From Clostridia bacterium (GTDB lineage Bacteria; Bacillota; Clostridia; Oscillospirales; Acutalibacteraceae): DNA of 47,363 nt. Both the position numbers and the translations under genes were made by a program. The stretch spans positions 1 through 47,363 of the forward strand of contig JAFRLX010000116.1 of the NCBI GenBank assembly GCA_017430965.1, read 5' to 3'. Shown piece after piece: positions 1 to 8,012 of this stretch. Below the pieces are notes generated by a model. The model saw only the letters and a list, made by a program, of their open reading frames with translations. It did no database searches and had not been told where the DNA came from. Position 1 is the first letter of the stretch. Each line of letters starts with the position of its first letter.

Positions 1-253
1 AAAGAATGCCGCACTGTGCGGCTTGAAACAAAGCGAATATATTCGTCAAAGGGCATTGGGCTATGCACCGAAAGCGGTGCCGCCGGATGCCTTTTATCAT
101 TTCTGCGAAAAGGTTGACGCCTTGTGTGAAAAGCCCTTTTCGCCGCAGGTGAATGAAAAAGCACTCTCACTATTGGAGGAAATGGAAAGCATATATATCA
201 CTTCGGAAAAGGAGGCGGTGCAGGAATGGCAACCACCGGTTTCTGGCCCGTAA
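1..253 (+). CDS. MobC-like mobilisation accessory protein, 5' end cut by window edge
   Basis: The reading frame is open from base 2 with no start codon of its own in the window, so the gene begins to the left. The first visible residues (KNAALCGLKQSEYIRQRALG) match the ribbon-helix-helix-like stretch of plasmid and ICE mobilisation proteins of the MobC type, which help the relaxase open the origin of transfer. A TTG at 23 could be read as a start but lies inside this conserved stretch. The 3' end overlaps the relaxase start by 28 bases, which suggests translational coupling. The family call rests on the short N-terminal motif and on position directly before a relaxase. Confidence 0.7.
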   Translation, partial: KNAALCGLKQSEYIRQRALGYAPKAVPPDAFYHFCEKVDALCEKPFSPQVNEKALSLLEEMESIYITSEKEAVQEWQPPVSGP

Positions 254-1623
254 AGGGCAGATTAAAAGAAGTGTTGGCGTATGCAGAAAATCCCGACAAA
301 ACCACCGAAGCCAAATATTTGGATGATGACTTGCTTGCCGCGATTACCTATGCCGAAAACAGCAGTAAAACCGATAAACAGATGTATGTCTCCGGTATCA
401 ACTGTTCCAAGCACCGAGCATACGAGGAAATGTGTGCGGTCAAACAAAAATACGGTGAGCGAGGCAAGGTCATCGCTTATCACGGCTATCAAAGCTTTGA
501 AGCGGGAGAAGTGACGCCCGAAGAAGCACATAAAATCGGAAAAGAAACGGCAAGAAGAATGTGGGGTGACAGGTTTCAGGTGCTTGTTACCACACACCTC
601 AACACAGATAACATTCATAATCACTTTGTGATAAATGCCACCTCTTTCAAAGACGGAAAGAAATACCGCAACCAAATCGGTGACCATATGGAATTGCGCA
701 AAGTATCCGATGCTGTTTGCAGAGAATACGGAAAATCCGTGTTGGAAAACGCACCGTTTTACAGCAATGAGAAAAACGGTTATTGGCTGCGCCAAAACAA
801 AGTATTATCCCACCGAGACAGGCTGAAAAAAGATGTGGATCAGGCAGTTCACTTTACGGAAAATGCGGAAGATTTTAAATGCTATTTAGAATGCCTCGGC
901 TACCGCTTTGTCCGAGATTTTGAGTATGCGCATCCTTCCGTGACGGCGCCCACTTGGGAACGCCCGATTCGCTTAGATAATCTCGGTCCCCGGTATACCA
1001 AACAGGGATTGCAAAAGCGCTGGGATGACAACAGAAGAGATGACAATCGATTTCATCGCTTTCACAAACCGCCTCAGCAATCTCTCCCGTATTATGACCA
1101 ACTCATTGTTTTCAAGCGAACCGATCCCGACCTCATCACGCAGCTGTTTCAAATTTTCATTATGATATTGCGCCTCTATACGCAAAGCAGAACGCCGGGC
1201 TATGTCAAACCGCTTTCTCCCGAAATGCGTTCGGAAGCAATGAAATTGGAAAAGACCTTGGAGGAATACCATTTTCTGCGGGATAACCATATTGAGACCG
1301 TTCAGGATTTTATGGCGTGCAAAGAAGATATTCAAAGCAAGATAAGGGAGTATGAAGCGGAGCGACAGCACCTGCGCAACAAAAGCCGCCGTGCAAAACC
1401 GGAATGGGCAAAAGAAGCCTATTTGCGTGAATGCCGAGATATTACCGCAAAGCTCACACCTTTAAGAAAACAATTAAAACTGTGTGAGCGCATTGAGGAA
1501 AAGAAGCCGCAAATCAGAGCAATGATGGAGGCGGAACTTGAACTTGAAATCAAGAGCGCTCCGCAAAGAGAATTAAACAAACATTTAAATCACAAAACAA
1601 AAGAAAGGAATTATGAAAGATGA
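226..1623 (+). CDS. Relaxase / mobilisation nuclease (MobA/VirD2-like)
   Basis: A 465-residue relaxase that would nick one strand at the origin of transfer and stay bound to the 5' end during conjugative transfer. The metal-binding histidine triad is visible as H124, H131 and H133 in THLNTDNIHNH, the usual motif III of this family. A tyrosine at residue 19, in AYAENPDKT near the N-terminus, sits where relaxases of this group carry the catalytic tyrosine; this assignment is by position. The C-terminal part (about residues 330-450) is charged and helical, probably coiled coil. It overlaps the MobC-like gene upstream and shares an ATGA overlap with the parB-like gene downstream, so the three are likely one transcript. 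No coupling protein or mating-pair genes are visible, so the element may be mobilisable rather than self-transmissible, but its left part is outside the window. Confidence 0.9.
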   Translation: MATTGFWPVKGRLKEVLAYAENPDKTTEAKYLDDDLLAAITYAENSSKTDKQMYVSGINCSKHRAYEEMCAVKQKYGERGKVIAYHGYQSFEAGEVTPEEAHKIGKETARRMWGDRFQVLVTTHLNTDNIHNHFVINATSFKDGKKYRNQIGDHMELRKVSDAVCREYGKSVLENAPFYSNEKNGYWLRQNKVLSHRDRLKKDVDQAVHFTENAEDFKCYLECLGYRFVRDFEYAHPSVTAPTWERPIRLDNLGPRYTKQGLQKRWDDNRRDDNRFHRFHKPPQQSLPYYDQLIVFKRTDPDLITQLFQIFIMILRLYTQSRTPGYVKPLSPEMRSEAMKLEKTLEEYHFLRDNHIETVQDFMACKEDIQSKIREYEAERQHLRNKSRRAKPEWAKEAYLRECRDITAKLTPLRKQLKLCERIEEKKPQIRAMMEAELELEIKSAPQRELNKHLNHKTKERNYER

Positions 1624-2468
1624 ATACAATACCTATTAAGAAAATCCACCCGTTTGAGGAGCACCCCTACAAGGTGCTTGATAACGAGGAAATGAACGAA
1701 TTAATCCAAAGTGTACAGCAGCACGGCATTTTATCGCCGCTGATTGTGCGACCAATCGAAGGCAAAACAGATGAATACGAAATCATATCGGGACACCGCA
1801 GGTTTCGAGCGGCACAAAAGGCAGGGCTTACAGAAGTCCCTGCCTTAATTTATGCCTTAAACCGTGATGAAGCGGCGATTATGCTGGTAGACAGCAACCT
1901 GCACCGAGAACATCTGCTACCGAGTGAAAAGGCATTTGCGTATAAGTTGAAAATGGAAGCGATGAAAAGGCAAGGTAAACGCAGTGACTTAACTTCGTCG
2001 CAAGTTGCGACAAAGTTAGATACCGCTTTGGAAATCGGGAAAAGTGCAGGTGAAAGTCGAGACACTGTGTTTCGCTATATCCGATTAACCGAGTTGATTC
2101 CCGAACTGCTCGATTTGATGGATGAAGGCAAAATTGCCTTTTCCGTCGGTGTGGAATTGTCCTTTTTGGATGATGCATCGCAGTACACACTGCTTGACAT
2201 TATTGAGCGAGATAACTGCACTCCGTCTTACTCCCAAGCCTACCATATGCACAAGGCGTTTAATAACGAATGCCTTACAAAAACTCATATGGAAAGATTG
2301 ATGTCACAAGAAAAACCCAATCAACGAGAAACAGTCAAAATACCGACCGCGCGCATTCGCTCTTTGGTGCCGCAAAAGTACACAGCCAAGCAAACGGAAG
2401 AATATATTGTAAAAGCGCTGGAGCATTACAACCGTTATCTTGTCAGACAAAAGGGCAGAGAAAGATGA
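1620..2468 (+). CDS. ParB/Spo0J-like protein of a mobile element
   Basis: 282 residues. The N-terminal half is a ParB N-terminal (ParB/Sulfiredoxin) domain: a leading IKKIHPFEEHPY segment, then GHRRFRA at residues 58-64, the arginine-rich nucleotide-binding box of ParB CTPases. A helical DNA-binding segment follows at about residues 90-190 (HREHLLPSEKAFAYKLK and later helices). The family binds parS-like sites and clamps DNA; in mobilisable elements it is often carried without a partner ParA, and no parA is present here. It overlaps the relaxase stop by 4 bases. The role on the element (segregation or regulation) is inferred. Confidence 0.85.
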   Translation: MNTIPIKKIHPFEEHPYKVLDNEEMNELIQSVQQHGILSPLIVRPIEGKTDEYEIISGHRRFRAAQKAGLTEVPALIYALNRDEAAIMLVDSNLHREHLLPSEKAFAYKLKMEAMKRQGKRSDLTSSQVATKLDTALEIGKSAGESRDTVFRYIRLTELIPELLDLMDEGKIAFSVGVELSFLDDASQYTLLDIIERDNCTPSYSQAYHMHKAFNNECLTKTHMERLMSQEKPNQRETVKIPTARIRSLVPQKYTAKQTEEYIVKALEHYNRYLVRQKGRER

Positions 2469-2478
2469 GGTGACGCGA

Positions 2479-2688
2479 TTGAGCATAGAAATGAAAACAC
2501 CTGAATACTCGGAAGAAATACTTTGCTTGCTTGCAAAAGCGTTAGTTCCCGAGATACAGGCGTTTTATCAAAGTGAGAAAGGTAGAGAGTATTATGAAAA
2601 CTGGTTAAATCTTCATCCCGATTATGCGGATGAAAGCAATTCACACAATCGGCACATTCGACAGGACAAATATGCGGATGTAAAATAA
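2479..2688 (+). CDS. Small hypothetical protein between parB-like and recombinase genes
   Basis: A 69-residue acidic protein of unknown function. The frame is open from a TTG at 2440, but a TTG at 2479 follows a GAGGTGA Shine-Dalgarno at the right distance and avoids overlap with the parB-like gene, so 2479 is preferred; an ATG at 2491 is a third choice. Residues such as PEIQAFYQSEKGREYYENWL suggest a short helical protein. Small genes of this kind are commonly seen before serine recombinases in Clostridia mobile elements. No domain is recognised. Confidence 0.55.
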   Translation: MSIEMKTPEYSEEILCLLAKALVPEIQAFYQSEKGREYYENWLNLHPDYADESNSHNRHIRQDKYADVK

Positions 2689-2696
2689 ACAAAACG

Positions 2697-2720
2697 GCTC
2701 TCCGCCGAAAGGCGGAGAGC
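2697..2720 (+). promoter_or_regulatory. Perfect 10-bp hairpin with GAAA loop directly before the recombinase ribosome-binding site
   Basis: GCTCTCCGCC, loop GAAA, GGCGGAGAGC. The hairpin ends one to three bases before AAGGAGG (about 2722-2728), and no T-run follows it. It is therefore more likely an mRNA-stabilising or translation-modulating structure than a terminator. The GAAA loop is a GNRA tetraloop. Confidence 0.6.
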
Positions 2721-2735
2721 AAAGGAGGATAGAAA

Positions 2736-4328
2736 ATGAATATCGTTATTTATGCTCGTTTTTCCTGTCATAGCCAAACAGAACAATCTATTGAAGGTCA
2801 ACTTAAAGTTTGCTATGAATATGCGGAACAAAACCATTACACCGTCATCGGTGAATATATCGACAGAGCACAAAGCGGCAAATATGATAATCGAAGCGAA
2901 TTTCAGAGAATGATTTCGGACAGTGAAAAGCACACCTTTGAAGGTGTTTTGGTGTATCAGTTAGACAGATTTGCCCGCAATCGTTATGATAGTGCCATTT
3001 ACAAATCGAAACTCAAAAAGAATGGAGTTCGTGTTTTATCGGCAAAGGAGAACATCACTGATGATGCCTCCGGTATTTTGGTGGAAGGAATTTTGGAAAG
3101 TATGGCAGAATATTATTCGGCAGAGCTTTCCCAAAAAATAAACAGGGGATTAGCAATCAATGCGGCAAAATGTTTATCGACAGGAAGTAATCCCGGTTTG
3201 GGGTACAAAGTGGATTCGGAGCGGCGCTTCCATGTGGATGAAGAGGAAGCAAAAATCGTCAGAGAAATCTACGAGCGATATGCAAGCGGCGAAAGTAAGT
3301 CGGAAATTGTAAGGGACTTGCAGCGCAGAAAGGTTAAGACTTCTTTGGGCAATGATTTTTCTTTTACAAGTTTAACGAATCTGTTGCGCAATAAATGGTA
3401 TATCGGTATCTATAAATATAAGGATATAGAAACACCGGGCGGTATGCCGAGAATTTTGGAGGACGATTTGTTTTATAAAGTTCAGGAAATCTTAGAAAAG
3501 AATAAAAGGGCACCGGCGCGTACTCGTGGCGAAGGCGAATACTTGTTGACTACAAAACTCTTTTGCGGTCATTGCAAGAATATGATGATTGGTTACTGCG
3601 GAACGGGAAAATACGGCGCAAAATATCATTATTATATATGTAAGGAAGTACGGAAAAAGCGTTGTGATAAGAAAATCATCAGCAAGAAACTGATTGAGGA
3701 TCGTGTCATTGAAGAATGCCTGAAACTGCTGACAGATGAGAACATTCACTTTATTGCAAAAAAGGTCGCCGATGAGTGCAATAAAAGTGTTGACAATGAT
3801 CATGTAAGACAAATCAAAAAGGCTATTCGTGAATCAGATGCGGCAATCGAAAATCTATGGAAGCGAGTGGAACAGGGAGAAGATTCTCCCATGTTAACGG
3901 AACGCATTAATAAGCGCCAAAGAGAGAAACAGGAATTAGAAGTATTGTTGGCAGAAGAACAAAATAAAAAAATCTTTCTCACGGAAGGGCAGGTAATGGC
4001 GTTTTTAAACTATGTATGTGAGATGCCACTGGAAGATATGAATAAGCGCAGAGCGATTATCAATATCCTTGTTCATTCCGTGTATCTGTATGATGATTAC
4101 TTCACTTTAATCATTAATACGACGCGAAAACCAATGAGTGTAGACCACATTCCATTAGATGAAATTTCCCATGCCTTCAACGAAAAATGCGAATCGGAGG
4201 GGCAGTGTTCGTTTAATACGGACACTGTTCCACCAAAAAAGAAACTGTGCGAAAGGCACAGTTTTCTTTTTTGCAGAGATGGCAAGGCAATCGAAACCAA
4301 ACCGGGGTCCCCGAAAAGTATTGCGTAG
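2736..4328 (+). CDS. Large serine recombinase (Tn4451 TnpX-like integrase)
   Basis: 530 residues. It would catalyse excision and integration of the mobile element. The resolvase domain occupies about residues 1-150 with nucleophile S10 in YARFS and the arginine segment LDRFARN at 76-82. The Recombinase domain follows (about 160-270, including NKWYIGIYKYKD). A zinc-ribbon region has CGHC and a later CKEVRKKRC, and a coiled coil spans about residues 350-430. Start ATG 2736 has AAGGAGG seven bases upstream. The last ~30 codons run through a terminator-like hairpin at 4235-4272, and the stop lies inside a second hairpin (4309-4342), so the C-terminal tail may be an extension rather than conserved protein. 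Such genes usually sit at one end of the element, which places the right boundary shortly downstream. Confidence 0.92.
   Translation: MNIVIYARFSCHSQTEQSIEGQLKVCYEYAEQNHYTVIGEYIDRAQSGKYDNRSEFQRMISDSEKHTFEGVLVYQLDRFARNRYDSAIYKSKLKKNGVRVLSAKENITDDASGILVEGILESMAEYYSAELSQKINRGLAINAAKCLSTGSNPGLGYKVDSERRFHVDEEEAKIVREIYERYASGESKSEIVRDLQRRKVKTSLGNDFSFTSLTNLLRNKWYIGIYKYKDIETPGGMPRILEDDLFYKVQEILEKNKRAPARTRGEGEYLLTTKLFCGHCKNMMIGYCGTGKYGAKYHYYICKEVRKKRCDKKIISKKLIEDRVIEECLKLLTDENIHFIAKKVADECNKSVDNDHVRQIKKAIRESDAAIENLWKRVEQGEDSPMLTERINKRQREKQELEVLLAEEQNKKIFLTEGQVMAFLNYVCEMPLEDMNKRRAIINILVHSVYLYDDYFTLIINTTRKPMSVDHIPLDEISHAFNEKCESEGQCSFNTDTVPPKKKLCERHSFLFCRDGKAIETKPGSPKSIA
4235..4272 (+). terminator. Intrinsic-terminator-like hairpin inside the 3' end of the recombinase frame
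   Basis: GAAACTGTGC pairs with GCACAGTTT(T)C across a GAAAG loop, flanked by an A-run (from 4235) and a T-run (about 4265-4272). It looks like a bidirectional terminator, although the recombinase frame continues 56 bases past it. Confidence 0.55.
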
Positions 4329-4342
4329 CAAACTTTTTGGGG
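4309..4342. repeat. Long hairpin spanning the recombinase stop codon
   Basis: CCCCGAAAAGT (4309-4319) pairs with ACTTTTTGGGG (4332-4342), one G-T wobble, and TTGC/GCAA extends the stem inside with a GTA loop. The recombinase TAG (4326-4328) sits at the apex. The following ~150 bases hold only further small inverted repeats (for example AAACTG-CTTG-CAGTTT near 4371 and CGGCG-GCTT-CGCCG near 4464) and no gene. This could be part of the element end, but no duplicated att core is visible. Confidence 0.5.
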
Positions 4343-4497
4343 AAAGGAGGAAAGGCGGAGCGCTCATATGGAAACTGCTTGCAGTTTTCGACGAGCAGCG
4401 CAGCCGATGACGACGCACCGCCATCTCCACCAACTGCCTCATGGGCGAACACCTTTTTCTTCAGCGGCGGCTTCGCCGTAAAGGTATGGCTTTGAGG

Positions 4498-4537
4498 AAA
4501 AAACAGCATTTTAGCGTTTGCTAAAATGCTGTTTTTT
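4498..4537. terminator. Strong bidirectional terminator
   Basis: An 18-bp perfect stem (5' arm AAAAAACAGCATTTTAGC at 4498-4515) with loop GTTT, whose 3' arm ends in six T. The A- and T-runs make it work in either direction. It separates the mobile module from the degenerate region to the right. Confidence 0.85.
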
Positions 4538-4627
4538 GTGTAGATAAAAATGTTAGAATGAGATAATTTAAGAAAAAATGTTATGTTTCGAGAGTGAATT
4601 CTAATATATATTCAATCGAATATATAA

Positions 4628-4825
4628 CATAATAAAATAAAAACTCTTCGTTTGCCAGTAAAACACTATTTTAAGTTGTGTAGAAAATATGTTTTGTTAG
4701 CATTTGGAAAGAAATATCATTTGCAAAGCGATATTAATGTCGCAGAAGTCAGCGGCGATATCACTCCCGACCAAGCATGGTATCTGAGAAACAAATATCT
4801 CGGTCTTGCAAAGGAGGCGATGTAA
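4628..4825 (+). pseudogene. 3' fragment of a gene preceding the HipA-like fragment
   Basis: The frame is open from 4628 to TAA at 4823-4825 but has no credible start. From about 4694 it reads like real protein (SDINVAEVSGDITPDQAWYL) ending in KYLGLAKEAM. It stops one base before the HipA-like TTG start, and the AAAGGAGG inside its last codons (about 4810-4817) is that gene's ribosome-binding site. This spacing suggests a former toxin-antitoxin-like pair with this gene as the small upstream partner. I do not recognise the family. The 5' part is missing. Confidence 0.5.
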
Positions 4826-4972
4826 TTGGCTATAGACTTTACAAATCTTGATAAGAGAAACAAAGCATATTCCGGTGCAAACGGTGGCAAAATCTCGGTT
4901 GTATATAACGGTGAACTGTATATGCTCAAATTCCCACCGACAGCACCGCGAAACGATGATTTGAGTTATGTG
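4826..4972 (+). pseudogene. N-terminal fragment of a HipA/CtkA-like kinase gene
   Basis: TTG at 4826 after AAAGGAGG opens a frame beginning LAIDFTNLDKRNKAYSGANG and continuing GKISVVYNGELYMLKFPP, the recognisable start of HipA-domain (CtkA-like) proteins in Clostridia. Homology stops at about residue 48 (NDDLSYV), where the sequence becomes IS200-derived; the frame then runs ten more codons to TAA at 5000-5002. All catalytic kinase residues lie beyond the break, so the gene is dead. The family assignment is from memory of the N-terminal motif. Confidence 0.65.
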
Positions 4973-5032
4973 ATACTTGCAATTCCACTTTGTGTGTGCT
5001 AAACTTTTTGTGTCAGTATTTTCTTTATTCAT
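4967..5032 (-). pseudogene. N-terminal fragment of IS200/IS605 TnpA transposase
   Basis: ATG at 5032 (minus), preceded by GGAGGT, encodes MNKENTDTKSLAHTKWNCKY then HI, the conserved first 22 residues of IS200-type TnpA (a Y1 HUH transposase). The sequence then passes into the HipA-like fragment; the shared codon at 4967-4969 marks the junction. The HUH motif and the catalytic tyrosine are absent, so no transposase is made. Confidence 0.8.
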
Positions 5033-5160
5033 TTTTTACCTCCGATTGTTGTTTTTTGGTTTTGACTGGCAGGTCTCTTCCATTATACATCTTTCGGAGG
5101 TTTTGTTCATCGGTTAACCTTTTTTGAACCACGCGACTATCGCGTGGTTTTCGTTATACA
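4967..5160 (-). mobile_element. Remnant of the left end of an IS200/IS605-family element
   Basis: It comprises the tnpA 5' fragment, its upstream leader and a terminal hairpin at 5127-5149: AACCACGCG, loop ACTAT, CGCGTGGTT. A subterminal hairpin 5' of tnpA is the recognition structure at the left end of this family. The right end and the rest of tnpA are missing. The exact outer boundary is not determined; 5160 is approximate. Confidence 0.65.
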
Positions 5161-5164
5161 ATGA

Positions 5165-5194
5165 AACAGCAGGCACATTGGCATGCCTGCTGTT
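5165..5194 (-). terminator. Probable terminator of the C1 protease gene
   Basis: AACAGCAGGCA (5165-5175) pairs with TGCCTGCTGTT (5184-5194), 11 bp. On the minus strand it is followed by TTTCATTG, a weak T-run. It lies 35 bases past the stop codon of the protease gene. Confidence 0.55.
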
Positions 5195-5228
5195 GCTGTG
5201 TTTGGTGGAAATTATTGTTGGTTTTTTG

Positions 5229-7862
5229 CTACTTTACTACCACTCTGACATAGGCGTACTGCCCGCCCGCCAGGTAGTTGCGGTTGCCGGAGCAGACCAC
5301 CCTTACCTTGAGCCAATAGACACCTCTGCCTAAGCCCTTTGCGATGGCGAGCTTGCCGGCTTTATTCATGGTGAATTTCGCTTTCATGTCGGCTTTGCCC
5401 CGGACAGCGGAAACGAGCGTGAAGGTTGCTTTTCCCGCACCGGGCTTTGCAACGCTAATCAATTTGGAGGCGGTGGTCAGCTGTGCCTTTTTGCGCAGCG
5501 TGGCATAAGAGAGCACGGCAGTTTTGCCCTTGAGCTTCATCGGGTTTTTCGCTTTGTGGATGGTAAATTCGATGGAGTCCGAACCGGTATATTTCGGGTT
5601 GCCCGCTTTCATTTTAATGATGGCGGTGGCGGTGCCGGCATTGACATTGTTTTTACAGGTGACCGTATAGTTGCTTGCGGGGATAATTTCATCAAAATCA
5701 TCCTCAATTTCTATGTGCGGTATGATTGCTTTACCGGTATAGACAAGATAGTCATCCAATACCGAAATTGTCGCTATTTTCCTTTTTTCCACGCTGAGCG
5801 GAATAACGGTCGTTCCGACACCGTCCACGGTAATGTAGAGCTTGCCGCTGCCGTAGCCCGTCGCCGTTACGGTTGCCGCATAGGGGTTGCTTTCATTGAC
5901 TTTGAGGGTGAAGTATTGGTCTGTGCCCTTGGAAAGGTTCCAATGAATATCGGGTGCATCAAAGCCGAAGAAGTCCGCAGTGCCTTTGAACCTGACATAG
6001 AAGTCGGAAGCATTTTGCGCGCCGTACTTCAGCTTGTTTTCGCCGGAAACGCTGAGCTTTACATTGTTATCTCTCTTGGTGCAGAAGCCCTTGATGGGGA
6101 AGTTATCAAAGCTCATCATCAGCGCAGAACCTGTACCTAACAGAGCATCTCTAAAGTCATCCTTACTGTAATCATCCCACTTGCCGTCCGAGAAAACAAA
6201 GCTTTCGTTTTTGTTGATAACGCCTTTGGTCCAAGTGGGACTATCCATAAGCTGTGCAAAGGATTCACCGTAGGACATTTGCACATTCAGTGCATATTCT
6301 CCCTCGGGAGTGATTTGCGTTTGCACGATGGAATAGTATTGGTCTTTTTGAATGATAACGGGTGTCTCCAAATCTACCTTGTGATAACCGCCGTATTTAT
6401 GGGTGGATTCAACCGTTGCCACTTTTTTACCTTGGGTCGGGTTCTTGAAGCCGTCGGCAAGCAGGTAAATGTCGTTAATGACCTTTGTGCCCGGGTAGGT
6501 GGTTTCGCACGATACCTGTTCCAACTGTTCCGAACAGGTGGCTTTAAACACATTTGCCATTTTGACTTCTTCCGGCGAAGCGGCGCCGCCCACTTCGGTG
6601 ACGGGCATATAATCGTGGGAATCGATAATATAGCTGTCATCCAAAGAGCTGTCTACATTGTTTTTATCAAATGCCAGCGCCTCGGGCATGCTGATGGTCT
6701 GGTCATAGTAGGAGAGCCAGAAATAGCCGGTGTGTTCGCCTTTTTCATTTTCCAAACCCCAGCCGGGACCTTTGTTCGGGAAAACTTCCTCTTCGGAGCC
6801 CCAACTGTTTTTGACCAGCCAAGCACCGTCTGCCGGCGGGTTGTGACCTTCCACAAAGTTTTCCTTCGGGTAATTATCATCCCAGCCGATGATGGTAACG
6901 GCGTGGTTGGAGCCCTCTTGCGCATCATAGGTGTAGTGCGCCCAGTTTTTGCTGATGTACTGCCCGTCGCCTGTTTCCTGACCGGGCATGGAAGTGTCGG
7001 CGCAGAAGCCGATTTGTACCGCGCGCTTGTTGCTGAGCATTTCTTTAATGGCTTGTGTGCCTGCGGGGTTATAGGTGTATTCGTTGGTATCTTCATCCAC
7101 CTGCGCAGGGCTCGGGAGCATAAAGGATTCCTGCAGGACAAAGCCTTGCTTGAACCTGTCGTTTTCCGGCAGGGACCAGTCGTCCTCATCGTCATAGCAA
7201 TACGCTACGGCTTTTTTGACGCCGTCTATCACTTGTGTGGTGAACTCAATGGAATTGTTTTTGCCTTTATACATATAGTCGGAATCGGTGGACTCCAACA
7301 CGGGGCCGATGCCCGAGGCAAACAGGCTGGTGGCAAGGAAGGGAACGCCGCCGCCGTTGAGTTGGTCTTGGAGCGAAACGCCCGGGAGGGCGTGGGTTCC
7401 CTCACCGTTTTGCGGATTTTTGGGGTCATTGATGGCGTTGCCCACAAAGTAGACCAGGTGCTTTTCGGAAAGGTCCAGTGTTTCGGCATCATAGCCGTTT
7501 TTGTCGGCAATGCCGCTGCCGAGAATGCTTGTTTCCGCCGCCGCAATCGCCGCAAAGCCCCAGCAGGTGCCGAAGGGGTTTTGGAACTTGACGGGGGTTA
7601 CATAGCTTTTATCGCCGATTCCGTCGCCATCGGTGTCCACATTTCTCAAATCGAATTGCTGCGGATAATCCGTTTGAGCCGGAACAGACGACGCTGTTCT
7701 GTAATTGAAGGGGTCGTTTGATTCATCCTGCAGCTGCGTGGCAATCGTTTCAATGGTTTCACTTTCGGCAGGCTCGGGTGTTTCGGCCTGCGCAAACACA
7801 GTGAGCGGAACCATGGTGAGAACCATCAGTGCTGCCAAAAAGGCTGCCAATACTTTTTTCAT
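5229..7862 (-). CDS. Secreted C1 (papain-family) cysteine protease with C-terminal Ig-like region
   Basis: 877 residues. A Sec signal peptide (MKKVLAAFLAALMVLTMVPL, likely cleaved near FAQA at residues 23-26) is followed by a papain-fold domain. Catalytic C100 is in NPFGTCWGFA with oxyanion Q94 upstream, H320 in SNHAVTIIGWDD and N352 in WLVKNSWGS. About residues 400-620 form a lectin-like beta-rich segment often found after this domain in gut Clostridia. The tail (about 690-877) has VYTGKAIIP and later repeats of the MBG/Ig-like kind seen in cell-surface proteins. No LPXTG or transmembrane anchor is seen at the C-terminus, so the protein is probably released or wall-bound by its tail. Start ATG has AAGGAGGT upstream. 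Its own promoter and terminator make it monocistronic. Confidence 0.88.
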   Translation of the reverse strand: MKKVLAAFLAALMVLTMVPLTVFAQAETPEPAESETIETIATQLQDESNDPFNYRTASSVPAQTDYPQQFDLRNVDTDGDGIGDKSYVTPVKFQNPFGTCWGFAAIAAAETSILGSGIADKNGYDAETLDLSEKHLVYFVGNAINDPKNPQNGEGTHALPGVSLQDQLNGGGVPFLATSLFASGIGPVLESTDSDYMYKGKNNSIEFTTQVIDGVKKAVAYCYDDEDDWSLPENDRFKQGFVLQESFMLPSPAQVDEDTNEYTYNPAGTQAIKEMLSNKRAVQIGFCADTSMPGQETGDGQYISKNWAHYTYDAQEGSNHAVTIIGWDDNYPKENFVEGHNPPADGAWLVKNSWGSEEEVFPNKGPGWGLENEKGEHTGYFWLSYYDQTISMPEALAFDKNNVDSSLDDSYIIDSHDYMPVTEVGGAASPEEVKMANVFKATCSEQLEQVSCETTYPGTKVINDIYLLADGFKNPTQGKKVATVESTHKYGGYHKVDLETPVIIQKDQYYSIVQTQITPEGEYALNVQMSYGESFAQLMDSPTWTKGVINKNESFVFSDGKWDDYSKDDFRDALLGTGSALMMSFDNFPIKGFCTKRDNNVKLSVSGENKLKYGAQNASDFYVRFKGTADFFGFDAPDIHWNLSKGTDQYFTLKVNESNPYAATVTATGYGSGKLYITVDGVGTTVIPLSVEKRKIATISVLDDYLVYTGKAIIPHIEIEDDFDEIIPASNYTVTCKNNVNAGTATAIIKMKAGNPKYTGSDSIEFTIHKAKNPMKLKGKTAVLSYATLRKKAQLTTASKLISVAKPGAGKATFTLVSAVRGKADMKAKFTMNKAGKLAIAKGLGRGVYWLKVRVVCSGNRNYLAGGQYAYVRVVVK

Positions 7863-7923
7863 AAAGATACCTCCTTGTTCTGATCAAGCTTGTCAACTTG
7901 AGCGAAATGGATTTACTGTTTTA

Positions 7924-7952
7924 ACTATACCATTTCAGTGTATTTAAGTCAA
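7924..7952 (-). promoter_or_regulatory. Sigma-A promoter of the C1 protease gene
   Basis: On the minus strand: TTGACT (-35), 17-base spacer, TATAGT (-10). Start site is expected near 7917, about 55 bases before the ATG. Confidence 0.75.
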
Positions 7953-7964
7953 AAAGATTATAAA

Positions 7965-8001
7965 AAAATCGCAAGCTACACAAAAGGCAGCTTGCGATTT
8001 T
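7965..8001. terminator. Terminator at the end of the polysaccharide operon
   Basis: AAAATCGCAAGCT (7965-7977) pairs with AGCTTGCGATTTT (7989-8001). On the minus strand a T-run follows. It lies 11 bases beyond the stop of the Wzz-GGDEF gene and upstream of the protease promoter. Confidence 0.8.
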
Positions 8002-8012
8002 GTTCAAAATTA

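Noticed and set aside
262-795. 177-codon minus-strand frame opposite the relaxase gene
   Set aside because: Antisense shadow of a relaxase with an intact histidine triad; no ribosome-binding site.
6279-7721. 480-codon plus-strand frame opposite the C1 protease gene
   Set aside because: It is the antisense shadow of a gene with clear catalytic motifs, signal peptide, promoter and terminator; its own translation resembles no protein family.
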